Assembly (NCBI GenBank): GCA_013423325.1
Contig: BLJB01000012.1
Coordinates: 124,001-188,000 of the forward strand
Direction of reading: 5' to 3'
Source of the DNA: Usnea hakonensis
Taxonomy: Eukaryota > Ascomycota > Lecanoromycetes > Lecanorales > Parmeliaceae
Length of the DNA stretch: 64,000 nucleotides
Position 1 is the stretch's first letter; each line of letters begins with the position of its first letter. The notes under the pieces were generated by a model. It was not told the origin of the DNA, did not search any database, and saw only the letters and a list, made by a program, of their open reading frames with translations. Position numbers and translations under genes: made by a program. Below, piece after piece: positions 1-9,994 of the stretch.

Positions 1-230
1 CCGTTAACGCCAAGTCTTTTTTTCCTTGGCACAGCCCGTGGTAGGCTCTCCCCGACCAGAGGCAATGTCCTTGTACGAGCATTTATGGCAACCCTCGAGG
101 AACTCATTATAGTCATCGGTTACACCTTGGCGGGCATACTGGTGCCTATGAGCCACGACGCAACAACGGGCAGCACAGAGCTCGGGGTTCAGCGTGGAGA
201 AAGGAAACAGACGAGGCCAACTCCACGGGC
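1..230 (+). other. open frame running in from the left edge (possible gene 3' end)
   Basis: Reading frame 1 is open from the first base to a TGA at 228-230. It contains a hydrophobic stretch (LIIVIGYTLAGILV) near 100-145, which could be one membrane segment of a protein whose start lies outside the window. The predicted tail after it is polar and basic. I do not recognise the family. About 76 codons is not long enough to exclude chance, so this is only a pointer for someone who has the upstream sequence. Confidence 0.15.
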
Positions 231-861
231 TTGATGGGCTTCAAGAAAGAGCCCTCGGGTCGTTGTCCGAAGAAGACCTTGAACTACGCTCAATGAGTCG
301 ATGATTACAGAAGTCCATTGCTTCTCGGCTCTCTGTTTCCTCGTCTGTCACTTTTATATGTGAGTTTCATCAACATGAATCGGGCCCGGCTTTGGGCTTT
401 GAACAGTGTTGCATTTTATCTTGTCGACCTGACAGGGAATGGTGTATCATTGACAAATATATGGTCCTTTGGTGATGGAATAGTAACGATGGAGTCGATG
501 TCCGTGGTTTTCCTTAACAAGGGTTGCTATATCGCATGCTTGGGTATTTCTGCAGAGGAGTGTATTATAGAATAGGTCAAGAGATGGAGGAACCAATTGG
601 TCTTGAGCTGTAGAGTATACGCTGTAGTCAGATCAAAGTAGTGCGAATGGTTGGCTCATACATAGCTTCTGGCTGAGCTTACGCATCTAATAGAACACTA
701 ATCTGCACGCGCAAGGCTTCAATCGAGCGAGACAAGAGCTGGTCGGCTCAGTCGACTCACCTTCCATTGGGCTTCAGGCTTACTATGGGTGGGTCCCAAA
801 CCCTGATTGATCAAAAAGTTTCGCGATTCTTCTGACTTGCTCCTTGCTTTGAACTTAGACA
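231..861. other. no gene recognised
   Basis: Only short open frames are present, none with a domain or a convincing splice pattern. The stretch leads directly into the ABC transporter relic. If that relic once had upstream exons, this is where they would have been, but I cannot recognise them. Confidence 0.4.
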
Positions 862-3170
862 GAGTATCGGCGACCACTACTTGCAAATGACATACCACTC
901 ATTCATCCCGATCGCCAATCCCAAGGTCTTGCAGTGGCAGTACAAAAGGCGTTTAAAAGCAACAGCAACAGCAAATCCGGTCACAAGTCTGCTCGTTTCT
1001 CAGCACTGTACACTGTGTTCAAGAAGGACTTCCTGATAGGTGGTGTGTGTAGAGGAGTAGTAGACATCCTCCTCGTTCTCACACCGTATACGTTACGATA
1101 TCTCATCAAGTTTGCCGAGTAATCCTATGTGGCAGGTCGCGAGGGTACAAAGGGCCCACCTGTATGGCTTGCGATCGCCTACTTGGCAGCCCTCATCATC
1201 ATGTTGAGCATACAGTCACTCGCACACAATTACTATTGGTACCTGCTCGGCGTCATCGGCAACGAATCTCGCGCTGACTGCGGCTATATTCGATAAAGCC
1301 ATGAGGATTGAAGGGCGCAGGAGGGGTGCAGTAGTAAATAGCAACCAACCTGATGGAAATCATGTGAAGCATGAGAACCGATCGAAGAATGTTGGGGACT
1401 CGTCGACCGGGTATCTTACGAACCTTCTATCAGTCGACTGTGCTCGAGTTGCGCAGGGCGTGCCACGTATACACTTTCTATGGACTGCACCACTTTCAAT
1501 GGTTCTTGCAATTACTCTTCGTAAGATACTCGTCAGCTGGAAGCACGAGTGAAAATCCTAACGTTACACAGTAATTGTAAACCTCCAAACTGCCGCTCTT
1601 GCAGGCTTTGCACTAACTGAAGCTCGAGTCTCCCTGATAGAGGAAGTCCTGAGTGGCGTTCGTTGCGTAAAATACCATGGATGGGCAGAGCGGTTTGTGA
1701 AGAAGGTCCTAGATTTGCGGGCCCAGAAGGTTCGCCAGCTCCAACGTTATACAGCGATACGAACTGCTGTCGGCACTATGTTGTATCTCACAGGGTTTGC
1801 CCGCTTTGACTGCCACGTTAGCTTTCATCACTTATGCATTGACGGACTCGGCTTTATCACCACCTATTTTATTTTCGTCCACGGCCCTCTTCGTCAGTCT
1901 ACGTACGCCCTTCATCTATTTGCCTACCGCCCTCCAAGGATGTAGCGATAGCGCGGCAGCCTTGCAGCGTCTTCAGAAGTACCTTTTGAGCGAAGAGATC
2001 GAAGACTATCCCTTAAGCTCCGAGCTAAAGCCTGCTGCAGAGGTTCGCCGAGCCACTTTCGCATGGGATATATCAGAAGAAACGGTTGGGACGGAACGAC
2101 ACAAGGACGCCAATGTAATCTCTCTGCCTTCTGGAGAGATGACGAGAAGTGATTTCCGGCTCGAGCATATCAATCTCACGATACGGCGCGGAGAACTGTT
2201 GGCAGTCATTGGAAGCGTTGGCTCGGGGAAATCGTCGCTCATATCAGCGTTGGCCGGCGACATGCCCAAGGTTGGGGGTGATGTTGCTTGGGGCGCCTCG
2301 TATACCATTTGCCCACCGCAACCGTGGATACACAATGCGACAGTACGTGAGAATATATCCTTTGGATCGAGATTTCCATTCAGTGTCTCCTGGTACAACA
2401 CCGTGCTCCAAGCGTGCTCACTGACTCATGACCTCGATTCACTTCAATACGGTGACAAGACCGTGCTGGGAGAGCGCGGCATTGTACTCTCGGGTGGTCA
2501 AAAGCAGCGTATCAGTCTGGCTCGTGCCAAGTACTCCGGGAAAGATGTCGTGTTGCTGGACGATCCATTGAGTGCTGTACACGCCAATGTTGGGCGTGCC
2601 ATCTTAGACAACGCGATCTGCAGCCAGATGGCCGCAAGGACCCGTGTACTTTGCACCCACGACATGCAAATGCTGCATCGATGCGACCGCATCTTGTGGA
2701 TGGAGCAAGGCCGCGTGCGTGCTTTGGGGACGTACCAGGAACTTGCACGCAATTGCCCTGGTTTTGCCGACCTTCTGCGAGACTCAGAGCACAGTCGCGA
2801 GGACGACGAGCGCATGTCCCAGCGGCTACTCATTGTGGGGAATGGGGAGGCCGAAGAACGAGAGGAGGGAGGAGAGATACACCGAGATAGTGTCGATAGC
2901 TTAGTTCAAGGCGAAAAACAAGCAACCAAGTCAATTTCGTGGAATGTGTACAGCGCTCTCTTCGGACCGTTGAGCAGAGAAGGCTTCGCCGGCAGAGCTG
3001 GAATTGCGCGAGGACAAAGCGCCGGAGATCCACATGAAGTTTCCTTCGCCATCGATGGCATTTGATCTTGATTCCTCGACGGCAGTTGAGGACGACCTTG
3101 CGGCGCCTGCGATCGAGCCTATTGTGCGTGTTCGCCAACGCAGCCGCCCTGGTCGTCGTTCCAGACCGTA
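862..3170 (+). pseudogene. ABCC-type (MRP/Yor1-like) ABC transporter, broken and truncated
   Basis: Relic of a full-size ABCC exporter. It keeps the cytosolic N-terminal region (from 862), the first transmembrane domain and the first nucleotide-binding domain. NBD1 is clear at about 2150-2790: Walker A GSVGSGKSS, signature LSGGQKQR, Walker B VVLLDDPLSA and the switch histidine in CTHDMQ. Damage visible: an in-frame TAA at 1120-1122 inside the first membrane domain; a frame change near 1275 between GNESRA and LTAAIFDKAM; and another near 1790 before LPALTATLAF. After KSISWNVY (about 2945), where ABCC proteins enter the second membrane domain, the similarity stops. The sequence continues in another frame with an acidic, proline-rich tail ending at 3168-3170. 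The second membrane domain and NBD2 are absent. Intact family members are about 1300-1500 residues. Not functional as an exporter; family assignment is secure, exact limits are not. Confidence 0.85.
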
Positions 3171-3632
3171 GCTCTTCGATCGCGTCGTGGACCGAGTGGG
3201 AGGGGACACCCTTGGGGTTGGACAGTCCCGTGCGCTGATCGAATGGGAGGTTTAACAGGACAGAAATTTGTTTTTATTTAATCCCAACCCCCTCAGATAA
3301 AAAAGATATATTACGAGGATAATATATACGTTTCATGAGGTCTTACGTAAATAACGTAGGGTAGGTAGAAAGGATATCAACGTATACGACTAGTATGTAT
3401 ATACTTTCAGTATCATAGTTACCTGTCAGAGTTAATTCAAGCTTACTATATCGCGGTAGAGTTTGATACGGGAAGAATAGTAGAGAGGTCAGCCCTAGTC
3501 TAGACATTCAAAGATTTTGTGGTTTATATCGAAGCGGAAAACTTCGCGTGGTAGATCCGATTACCATTAGAGTCCGTATACCCTGAATAAAAACAGCTAA
3601 CCGACTCGTTGCGGGCGCTCGCAAACCCCCAT
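3171..3632. other. AT-rich intergenic block, possibly RIP-affected
   Basis: From about 3250 the base composition shifts to A+T with many TATA/ATAT and GTAT/ATAC steps. No open frame of interest is present. It separates the ABCC relic from the 2EXR gene. The style resembles the stronger block at 61.1-61.9 kb, but CpA and TpG are less depleted here, so RIP is only suggested. Confidence 0.4.
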
Positions 3633-4478
3633 TCATCTCCTGACGGCAAAGACAGGCCGGATTTCAAAGCTGCGGATGTGGTCATTCACCAACCCTTTAC
3701 CGAGCTCTCGACCGGCCTCCTCGATCAGCCCATACAAGGCTTCGTCGCCGACGTGCCCAGTATTCTCGGCATCAAAGCCGCCACGGTCGTGGTTCCAGAA
3801 GAAGGCTCCTCCCCATACGTTCTCGAAATCCCACCGATATTGCACCATTACATCATCATCCGCAGACCGCGGATCCGGCTGCGGGTCGACGACGATAAGC
3901 AACACTTTGAGATTGTAGAGATACCGAAACATGTCGTGCAGCGAGGCGGCCTCGCTTTGAAGTAGCGCCGCGGGCACGGCGACGCGCGTAAGGTCCGATT
4001 TACAGTCTACGGGCCGTAAGAAGAGATCCGGTTGGAAGAGTCGATTGTCCAGCTCGTAGATGAAATGGAACCATTGGTCCAGCGGGACGTACAGGGCATC
4101 CCGTGTTGGGTCGAACGGGCGCACGAAGACCGGAGACGGTCGATCCTCGCGGCGGCGTATCTCGATACCCTGCTCGCGAACCCAGGCCAAGGCGAGGTCA
4201 CGGGCCTCGTGGTTGACGTGGACCAATGCTATCTCGATTCGGATGTCGTCCAATACGTCGTGGCGGAACTCGAAGTTGAGATTGTTCTCATCGTTGTCGG
4301 GGTCATGGCCCTCGTCGGATTCCAAGAGGCGTCGGGGGCACCAGTACCCTTCTCGATAACGGGACAAGGTTGGCCCGACGTCTTCAGGTAAGGCGTCGCG
4401 CCATATCTGGTCCCGAAGCTCTTGGGGGAGGCTCGTGAAGAGGGAAAAAGTAGGAGGGTCAGTTGCGGCTGCTGCCAT
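3633..4478 (-). CDS. 2EXR-domain protein
   Basis: Single-exon protein of 281 residues. The N-terminus holds the 2EXR motif, an F-box-like fold common in filamentous fungi: FSLFTSLPQELRDQIWRDAL at residues 11-30, followed by a second conserved patch (LVHVNHEARDLALAW, about 85-100), as expected for the two-part 2EXR signature. The C-terminal part is acidic and aromatic with no enzyme motif. 2EXR proteins are greatly expanded in Pezizomycotina and mostly uncharacterised; a role as adaptor or recognition protein is a family-level guess. The ATG at 4478 is preceded by A/T-rich sequence and the ORF is uninterrupted, so the model is simple. Confidence 0.8.
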   Translation of the reverse strand: MAAAATDPPTFSLFTSLPQELRDQIWRDALPEDVGPTLSRYREGYWCPRRLLESDEGHDPDNDENNLNFEFRHDVLDDIRIEIALVHVNHEARDLALAWVREQGIEIRRREDRPSPVFVRPFDPTRDALYVPLDQWFHFIYELDNRLFQPDLFLRPVDCKSDLTRVAVPAALLQSEAASLHDMFRYLYNLKVLLIVVDPQPDPRSADDDVMVQYRWDFENVWGGAFFWNHDRGGFDAENTGHVGDEALYGLIEEAGRELGKGLVNDHIRSFEIRPVFAVRR

Positions 4479-4585
4479 GACGATTCAAATGAAGATTCAA
4501 CTTAAGTGGGTGATGTGTGTGAGCATGTAGTGGGAGTGAGGATGAGGATGAAATATTTCCAGCGCGGGTGGTACGGAGGTCTGCA

Positions 4586-4686
4586 CCGAAAGTCCTGGGA
4601 TAAGCCCTAACCCTATTTCGGAAGGCGGCCCCAAACTTGAGTGCAGGACATTATCCGAAGAGTCTTGGCATTCCCAGGACTTTCGG
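4586..4686. mobile_element. 101-bp fold-back (MITE-like) element with perfect 15-bp terminal inverted repeats
   Basis: The left end CCGAAAGTCCTGGGA (4586-4600) and the right end TCCCAGGACTTTCGG (4672-4686) are exact reverse complements. The interior carries GGAAGGCGGCCCC and TTATCCGAAGAGTCTTGGCA. Both interior blocks recur in inverse orientation at 18715-18840, so this is a dispersed repeat and not a lone hairpin. It has no coding capacity. I see no convincing target-site duplication. A non-autonomous DNA transposon is the likeliest reading; a structured regulatory RNA element is an alternative. Confidence 0.6.
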
Positions 4687-5560
4687 GTGGCTTCGGAAGT
4701 GGCTTAGTAAGCATAGAGACACAGGCACCAAGGAATTATAACAAGACTTCCAACAGGTGTCTGCCATGGATCTGCTTAAAGGCTAGGCATAGGGCTGGCT
4801 TAGCGCCTTGGGGGCAGACTCTCCTCAGCAATTCCTCTACCTTAGCTACCTCAGCTTACATAGATCTCCGGCTTTGAGGTCAAGCGTTGGTACCTGCATT
4901 TTATGTTCTAGCTTATGCCTTGCGGATCCTCCCTTTAAGCCGTTACCCTCGATATAGCAAAGCGTTCTCGCAGTCTTCAAATTCTAATGTGGCGTAGGTA
5001 ATTCTGCAATGATCTGGTCCACACCCTTCAAGTCACCAAACGTTTTGGGCGTGTCTTGGACCTTATTTACAATCCAAATTTACTCCGAAGATAGGGATCA
5101 CTCAGACGAAACGCAACCAAATTGGGAGACCTCTTGTGCACCCAGGCTCTTACGAAGCTTGGGAAGCCAATTTAATTTCCAAACACGAGGATTGGTATGC
5201 AATCCTCCGCTAAGATAGCAGAGGAAGCGGATTAAGCCAGCGGAGCGCTCCGCATCTCTCTATCGCCTTGAACATGTGTACTGTAGGATCATGTCAACAA
5301 TCATGGGCCGAGGGCGGGACGATGACAGGTTCTGTACCCGGAGGACTGCCAGCCTCGCTCAAATATACTACATACCTCTCGCACCTGCGCTTTTACGAAA
5401 TTTGAATGCTACACCTGAGAATCTTAGCTTCCCTTATCCACACAATTCTTTGTCAAAAGCGTGCGTTCCTTTTCAGATTACCCACAAGGTTCATCACATT
5501 CTTTGGAAACCTCACCACAACTCCAGACCTCCCCCAAAGCAATTGACACTTGCACTTTAA
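4687..5560. other. no gene recognised; upstream of zinc-finger gene
   Basis: Several unlinked short frames, no domain. The last part (about 5270-5560) could contain the first exon and intron of the zinc-finger gene, since that gene's frame is open back to 5561 without an ATG before 5714. I could not choose a donor site with confidence. Confidence 0.35.
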
Positions 5561-5713
5561 GCTTCTCAACGAATAGTTTACTGCGGAATACCTCAATTCC
5601 CACTTCGTGGCAGCCAGGCAAGTGAAGGCAGCTCGTCTACCGCTCCTCAAGCAAACTTCTCCAATACTACCTCCCAAGTATCGCAACACTACAGGCGCCC
5701 TGAATCTCAAAGC

Positions 5714-6799
5714 ATGCCATCAGGAAGATCCACCCCACAGTATTCAGCGCCTTTAGAATCTCGAATATCTCCGCCGTATACAGCGAGTCAGATGTCAAAT
5801 CTATACCCGTTACCACCGAGCTGCATCAGCGGGGTAGAAGATTCACGTTCGGGGCACGTCTTGCATTCCCACAACGGAGACCGCTTTTCTTTGACTTCAA
5901 TGGTTGATTCCGGTCCACAGACTGCTCAATTGTCACCCATAGAGCCTTACAATTCCGGCGCTGAGCAGAGCAACGAGCAAGGACCAAACGTCTTGAGTGG
6001 AATGGGTTCATGGGCGAGTCGCCGGGTGCTAGGTAGAGCCAAACTCTCAAACGACCATCATACATCAGACGGTAGGAGACATTTATCCAATTGTCGCTCG
6101 GCAACTAACAAAAGTAAAGGTTTCACAGTCGATCCCAGCCAAATTTGGAATTCCGTGCCCATAGCGAATAACACTCCTCGTCCGAACCGAGGGACATACT
6201 TGCAGGGGATTGAATACCAAACTGACCCATCCACGCTTGGAATCGACCAGGACTTGGCGGGCCCGGATTTCTCGAGAGAATACGGATCCTTCGCGGAAGA
6301 TGCGAACAACACAAAGATAGATGCCTACAACTCACAGATCGAAGGGTATCCTCACAATACGATCTCATCTGGTAGCTGTTATCGTAGCAACCCGTCAGCT
6401 TTGGCGCGCAGGAACGCTCCTAGTTCAAGGAATATACCGCCTTCCACTGTATTCAACTTGACACCACCCTTTGACCATGGTACTCACAGTCAAATAGCTC
6501 CTGGATGTTCCAATAGGTGCCATGAATGTAATATGGACTTCGCTAATAGGCAGAATTTGAGTAGACACATGCATGAACACCATGAGGAACAGTTTCAATA
6601 CAACTGCCTACTGAGTAAGGATGGGTTACCCTGCACAGGGCATGTCAAGAAACGCAATAGGAAGAGACATGTCGAAGGATTTCACCCAAGAGAGTCGACG
6701 GAGTTACCGCCCGTATCCACGCACAGGAGACCCAACCCCCAGACCGATGAGATGCTGGACCGGTGGTTTGTCGAAGTCCTACAGTCAACTTCCCTATAA
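5714..6799 (+). CDS. C2H2 zinc-finger protein, paralogue of the gene at 9995-11278
   Basis: Protein of 361 residues from the first in-frame ATG. About 265 residues of polar, disordered, Ser/Asn/Pro-rich sequence lead to a C-terminal pair of zinc fingers. The first has CHECNMDFANRQNLSRHMHE (C-x2-C-x12-H). The second is longer, with cysteines in YNCLLSKDGLPC and histidines in RKRHVEGFH. The protein ends with a short conserved tail (DEMLDRWFVEV). The gene at 9995-11278 has the same order and the same tail, so the two are paralogues. Likely a DNA-binding nuclear regulator; target unknown. The frame stays open from 5561 to the ATG with coding-like composition (SQASEGSSSTAPQ and similar), so the real start may lie in an upstream exon. 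Confidence 0.75.
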   Translation: MPSGRSTPQYSAPLESRISPPYTASQMSNLYPLPPSCISGVEDSRSGHVLHSHNGDRFSLTSMVDSGPQTAQLSPIEPYNSGAEQSNEQGPNVLSGMGSWASRRVLGRAKLSNDHHTSDGRRHLSNCRSATNKSKGFTVDPSQIWNSVPIANNTPRPNRGTYLQGIEYQTDPSTLGIDQDLAGPDFSREYGSFAEDANNTKIDAYNSQIEGYPHNTISSGSCYRSNPSALARRNAPSSRNIPPSTVFNLTPPFDHGTHSQIAPGCSNRCHECNMDFANRQNLSRHMHEHHEEQFQYNCLLSKDGLPCTGHVKKRNRKRHVEGFHPRESTELPPVSTHRRPNPQTDEMLDRWFVEVLQSTSL

Positions 6800-7179
6800 A
6801 TACCTGTTGCGGCTTCTATGTGACATGGTGTGACGATCAATGAGGAAAATTTCTGGATGTCTTGCATTCGAAGTGCCTAAGAATATAATGTGCACATGGA
6901 AAGAGTTGAAGTTTTTGTAAGGTCTTTATCGTTATGAGTTAACGGATTGGAATGTGATCAAATTAGTCTTTTGGGGAGAGACTTGATTATATATATCGGT
7001 TATGGCAACTCCTGTGTAGCCTAGCTTCGTGATGTACTAGAATAGTGATATGGCACAATGAAGCTGCCATAGGCCAAGCTTGAATGCATCAGTCCGTTGC
7101 CCGGTCAGTCGGAATCAGGCGAATTCAGGCGACTTCAGGTGAAAATACGCAAGAGCAGGAGGATTGGGCTTACGCAATA

Positions 7180-7310
7180 GTACTGGATGGGAAGGCTGGT
7201 AGGGAGGGCTGGATAAGAGGACTGGATAAGAGGACTGGATAGGAGGACTGGATGGAAGGACTGGATGGGAGGAATGGATGGGCGGGAGAATCGGAAAGGA
7301 GGACTGGAAA
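7180..7310. repeat. 13-bp minisatellite, core GGACTGGAT
   Basis: Tandem array of about 13 bp. The best units read GGACTGGATAAGA, GGACTGGATAGGA, GGACTGGATGGAA and GGACTGGATGGGA, with decayed units on both sides. Pyrimidine-rich open frames on the other strand (repeats of PVLLSS type) are by-products of the array and not genes. The core GGAGGACT is the reverse complement of the AGTCCTCC core of the larger array at 8.88-9.64 kb. Confidence 0.8.
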
Positions 7311-8492
7311 TTTTTCAAGAGATAGGATTGGGTGAATTTTACCGCCCAGGCGGTTGTAATCAAAGTGCAGGATAATCCTCGCGCAATGGGTTCCATCATG
7401 GACGTCGTACCCATTACGACTTAAGGCGGGATGCCTGGACTGTGCCCAAAGACGCACGAAGCGTCCCAAGTATGCTACACCTGACTCGTTCGTGTCACTC
7501 AATCCGATCATCCTGGAATACTCAGCTAAGGTCTTTATCAACATCATACGGCCGACTAACGGCCGTAAAGTAATTCCACGGAAGATGGCGCGAATGAGTT
7601 CCAGGCCTTGACGCGTCTTCGACGTCAAGAGAACACTGATTAGAGCTATTCGAAATTGGAAACCCTTCTATCAGTGCAACTCAGTGTTCGAATGTATACA
7701 CTCTGACGAAATTGCTAGAGTTGATGACTATCCCTGGCTTGCCACCTGGGTGCACAACAAGTCGTCCGGGTCTGCTAGACATGATGTGTCGTTGTATTGT
7801 TGCCTTCTAAAGCAGCCGAGGGCAAAGTCATGCAATGCTTCAAACGTGGACCAAGATGCATAAGCTACGAGGACACATGAGAAATTGATCCCATTCAGTC
7901 ACGCGCAGGTCGCCAATGGAGTTGGCCACATGCCACATCACATCTCAACAATTGAAATAATCGAGTTCTTTGAACCTGTCATTGCATCCTGGCTGCATTA
8001 CATACCAAGCAAAACTCTCGCGATAGACATACATACGTCAATGACCGCAGTGGTTTGCTCCACCCATCTTCAGGTCTGTTTCCACGAGACATAGTCGCAT
8101 AATAAAGGTGGTCTGAACGACTCTGAAGAAGAAACGACCACCAAAAGGTCTGACTGCGAGAAAAGATCCTTGGCTTCAATGGCCAAAGCTTGAAACAAAG
8201 GAAGCAATAGAGCGTGGGAACATTCAGAGGCGAGTGAGTATCAATCTAATTGCTCCCACACAACATGAATGGGAATTCGGGCGTCTTTCCATAAGAGAGT
8301 GATAAGTGTGTAAGGCTTTTTGATTCCCATGTCGATTGCCTGGATTTCAATTCGCTCCTCGCATATCCCTATTTCTTTTCCTTCTTGTCCGCTGGATGAA
8401 TGGATTTCGAAGTCAGTGGTGCATCGAAGCTGATCAATGTATCATCCAACTCCTTACCTCAGCGTCCATTTTCCAGCTCTCCTCCCTTCCCA
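7311..8492. other. no gene recognised
   Basis: Between two minisatellites and between the 3' ends of the two zinc-finger paralogues. Short frames only. I see no tRNA, no splice-linked exons and no transposon coding remains. Confidence 0.4.
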
Positions 8493-8549
8493 TGAACCCC
8501 TCTCCGTGTGAACCCCTCTCCGTGTGAACCCCTCTCCGTGTGAACCCCT
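8493..8549. repeat. three exact 16-bp tandem units plus a partial fourth
   Basis: The unit TGAACCCCTCTCCGTG repeats exactly three times (8493-8540) and continues with TGAACCCCT. Exact identity indicates recent expansion. It lies within the repeat-rich spacer between the zinc-finger paralogues. Confidence 0.9.
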
Positions 8550-8879
8550 AGTCTTCGCGTTCGGCCACCTGTCGCATTTTCAACGTTCACGAACCTTGCG
8601 CATCGCAGAGAGGACGATTTGCGAAGCCTTCATATTGTGATAGACGATGTCTGTGGTGCCGCGCACTGCGAATTCTTCGTGCCTTTCTCGCTGACTTATC
8701 CACACTTCTGTTCGAGATCTCCGCTCCCTCGGAAGTTGTGTCAGAGCTTCAATGGTAAGACGTTCCATGATAGAGGTGGTTTGATAGCATGTCTGCTGGC
8801 AGTGATAGGCATTCATTCTATAGGCACCCCCCCGGTAACAGTCTCTTGGTATCCTTCCCTAGTAGCCTTTCCGAGTAGT

Positions 8880-9640
8880 CCTCCCGGACCCCTCTTCGCA
8901 TAATGCTGCCAGGAAGTCCTCCTCAGCAGTCCTCCCGGGCAGTCCTCTTCACACAGTTCTCTCGAGTAGTCCTCTTCGCAAGATCCTCCTCATCAGTCCT
9001 CCCTAGCAGTGATCCCCGCATAGTCTTCCCCTACAGTAAACTCCCGCAGCGAAACCCTCCCCGGTTCCGCCGATCAGAGCGACTTAAAAGAGTTCACGTC
9101 TCTTAGTCCTCCTTAGTAGTCTTATTTGCGCAGGCCTCCCCGATTCAACTAATCGGAGTTGCTTAATCAAGTCCTCCTCGATTTCACGCATCAGAGTTGT
9201 TTAAAAAAAGCTTTATATCTCTACTTTGCATAATATTATCCAATTCCACCAATTAAAGTTGCTAATGGAGGTTTAGGTCTATTAGTCCTCCTTGGCAGTC
9301 TACTTTGCGTAGTCCTCCCCCGATACCGCCAGTTGAGTTGCTTGAAAGAATTCAGGTGGTCCTCTTCGGAAGTCTTCTTTGCGTAATCCTCCCGCAAATC
9401 AAACTTGCTTGAGGAAGTCCTCCTCGATATCACCAATCAATGGTGCTTCACAAGACTTGGGTCTCTTAGTCCTCCACGGCAGTCTTCTTTACACAAGTTC
9501 CCTCAATCCTACCAATCAAAATTACTCAAGGAGCTTCATGTCTACAAGTTCTTCCTCATTCCGCTAATCAACTTTGCTTGGAAGAGTCCTCCCTAGGATC
9601 ACCAATCAATTTTGCTTGAAGAAGTTCAAGTGTACTATGT
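8880..9640. repeat. degenerate long-period tandem array with AGTCCTCC core
   Basis: About 760 bp made of diverged copies of a roughly 80-90-bp unit. Each unit has AGTCCTCC followed by CGATTCCACCAATCA-like sequence, then AGTTGCTTGAAGAAGTTCA-like sequence, then TCTCTTAGTCCTCC and GCAGTCTTCTTTGCGTA. The last few units also occur in truncated form (about 30-50 bp). The left part (8880-9000) is a denser run of short AGTCCTC units. Copies differ by many substitutions, so the array is old. No protein is encoded. It ends just beyond the 3' side of the second zinc-finger gene. Confidence 0.75.
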
Positions 9641-9994
9641 GGAGCACATCCTAACAGAAACAAAATGAAAAATGACACGAAACATTGCCATTTGGAGCCC
9701 AAGACAAGGCTTAGGGAACTCATGGAACAGTGTTGCCTGACGATGATGGAGGTGCCTATTTATATGAGGGCAAAGTTTCTCACGTACAGGTTCCCCGATC
9801 ATCACATTTGGCCTTGAAAGACCGTGGTAAATTTCCTTTACATATTCCAAAACTCTCGTTTTATAAAGCAAAACACTGACAATTTCCCATCCAACTTGAT
9901 ACAGGAACGAACCTCTTTCGGACACCAAGAAGCAACACAAAGGTGACCAACCCTCGCCATGCAGCCCGTCACTTCGCCTGAGAGAATTCGACAG

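Noticed and set aside
7115..7628. Minus-strand frames of 99 and 152 codons with repeated PVLLSS units
   Set aside because: They translate the 13-bp minisatellite; both frames across it give similar repeats, as expected for non-coding tandem DNA.
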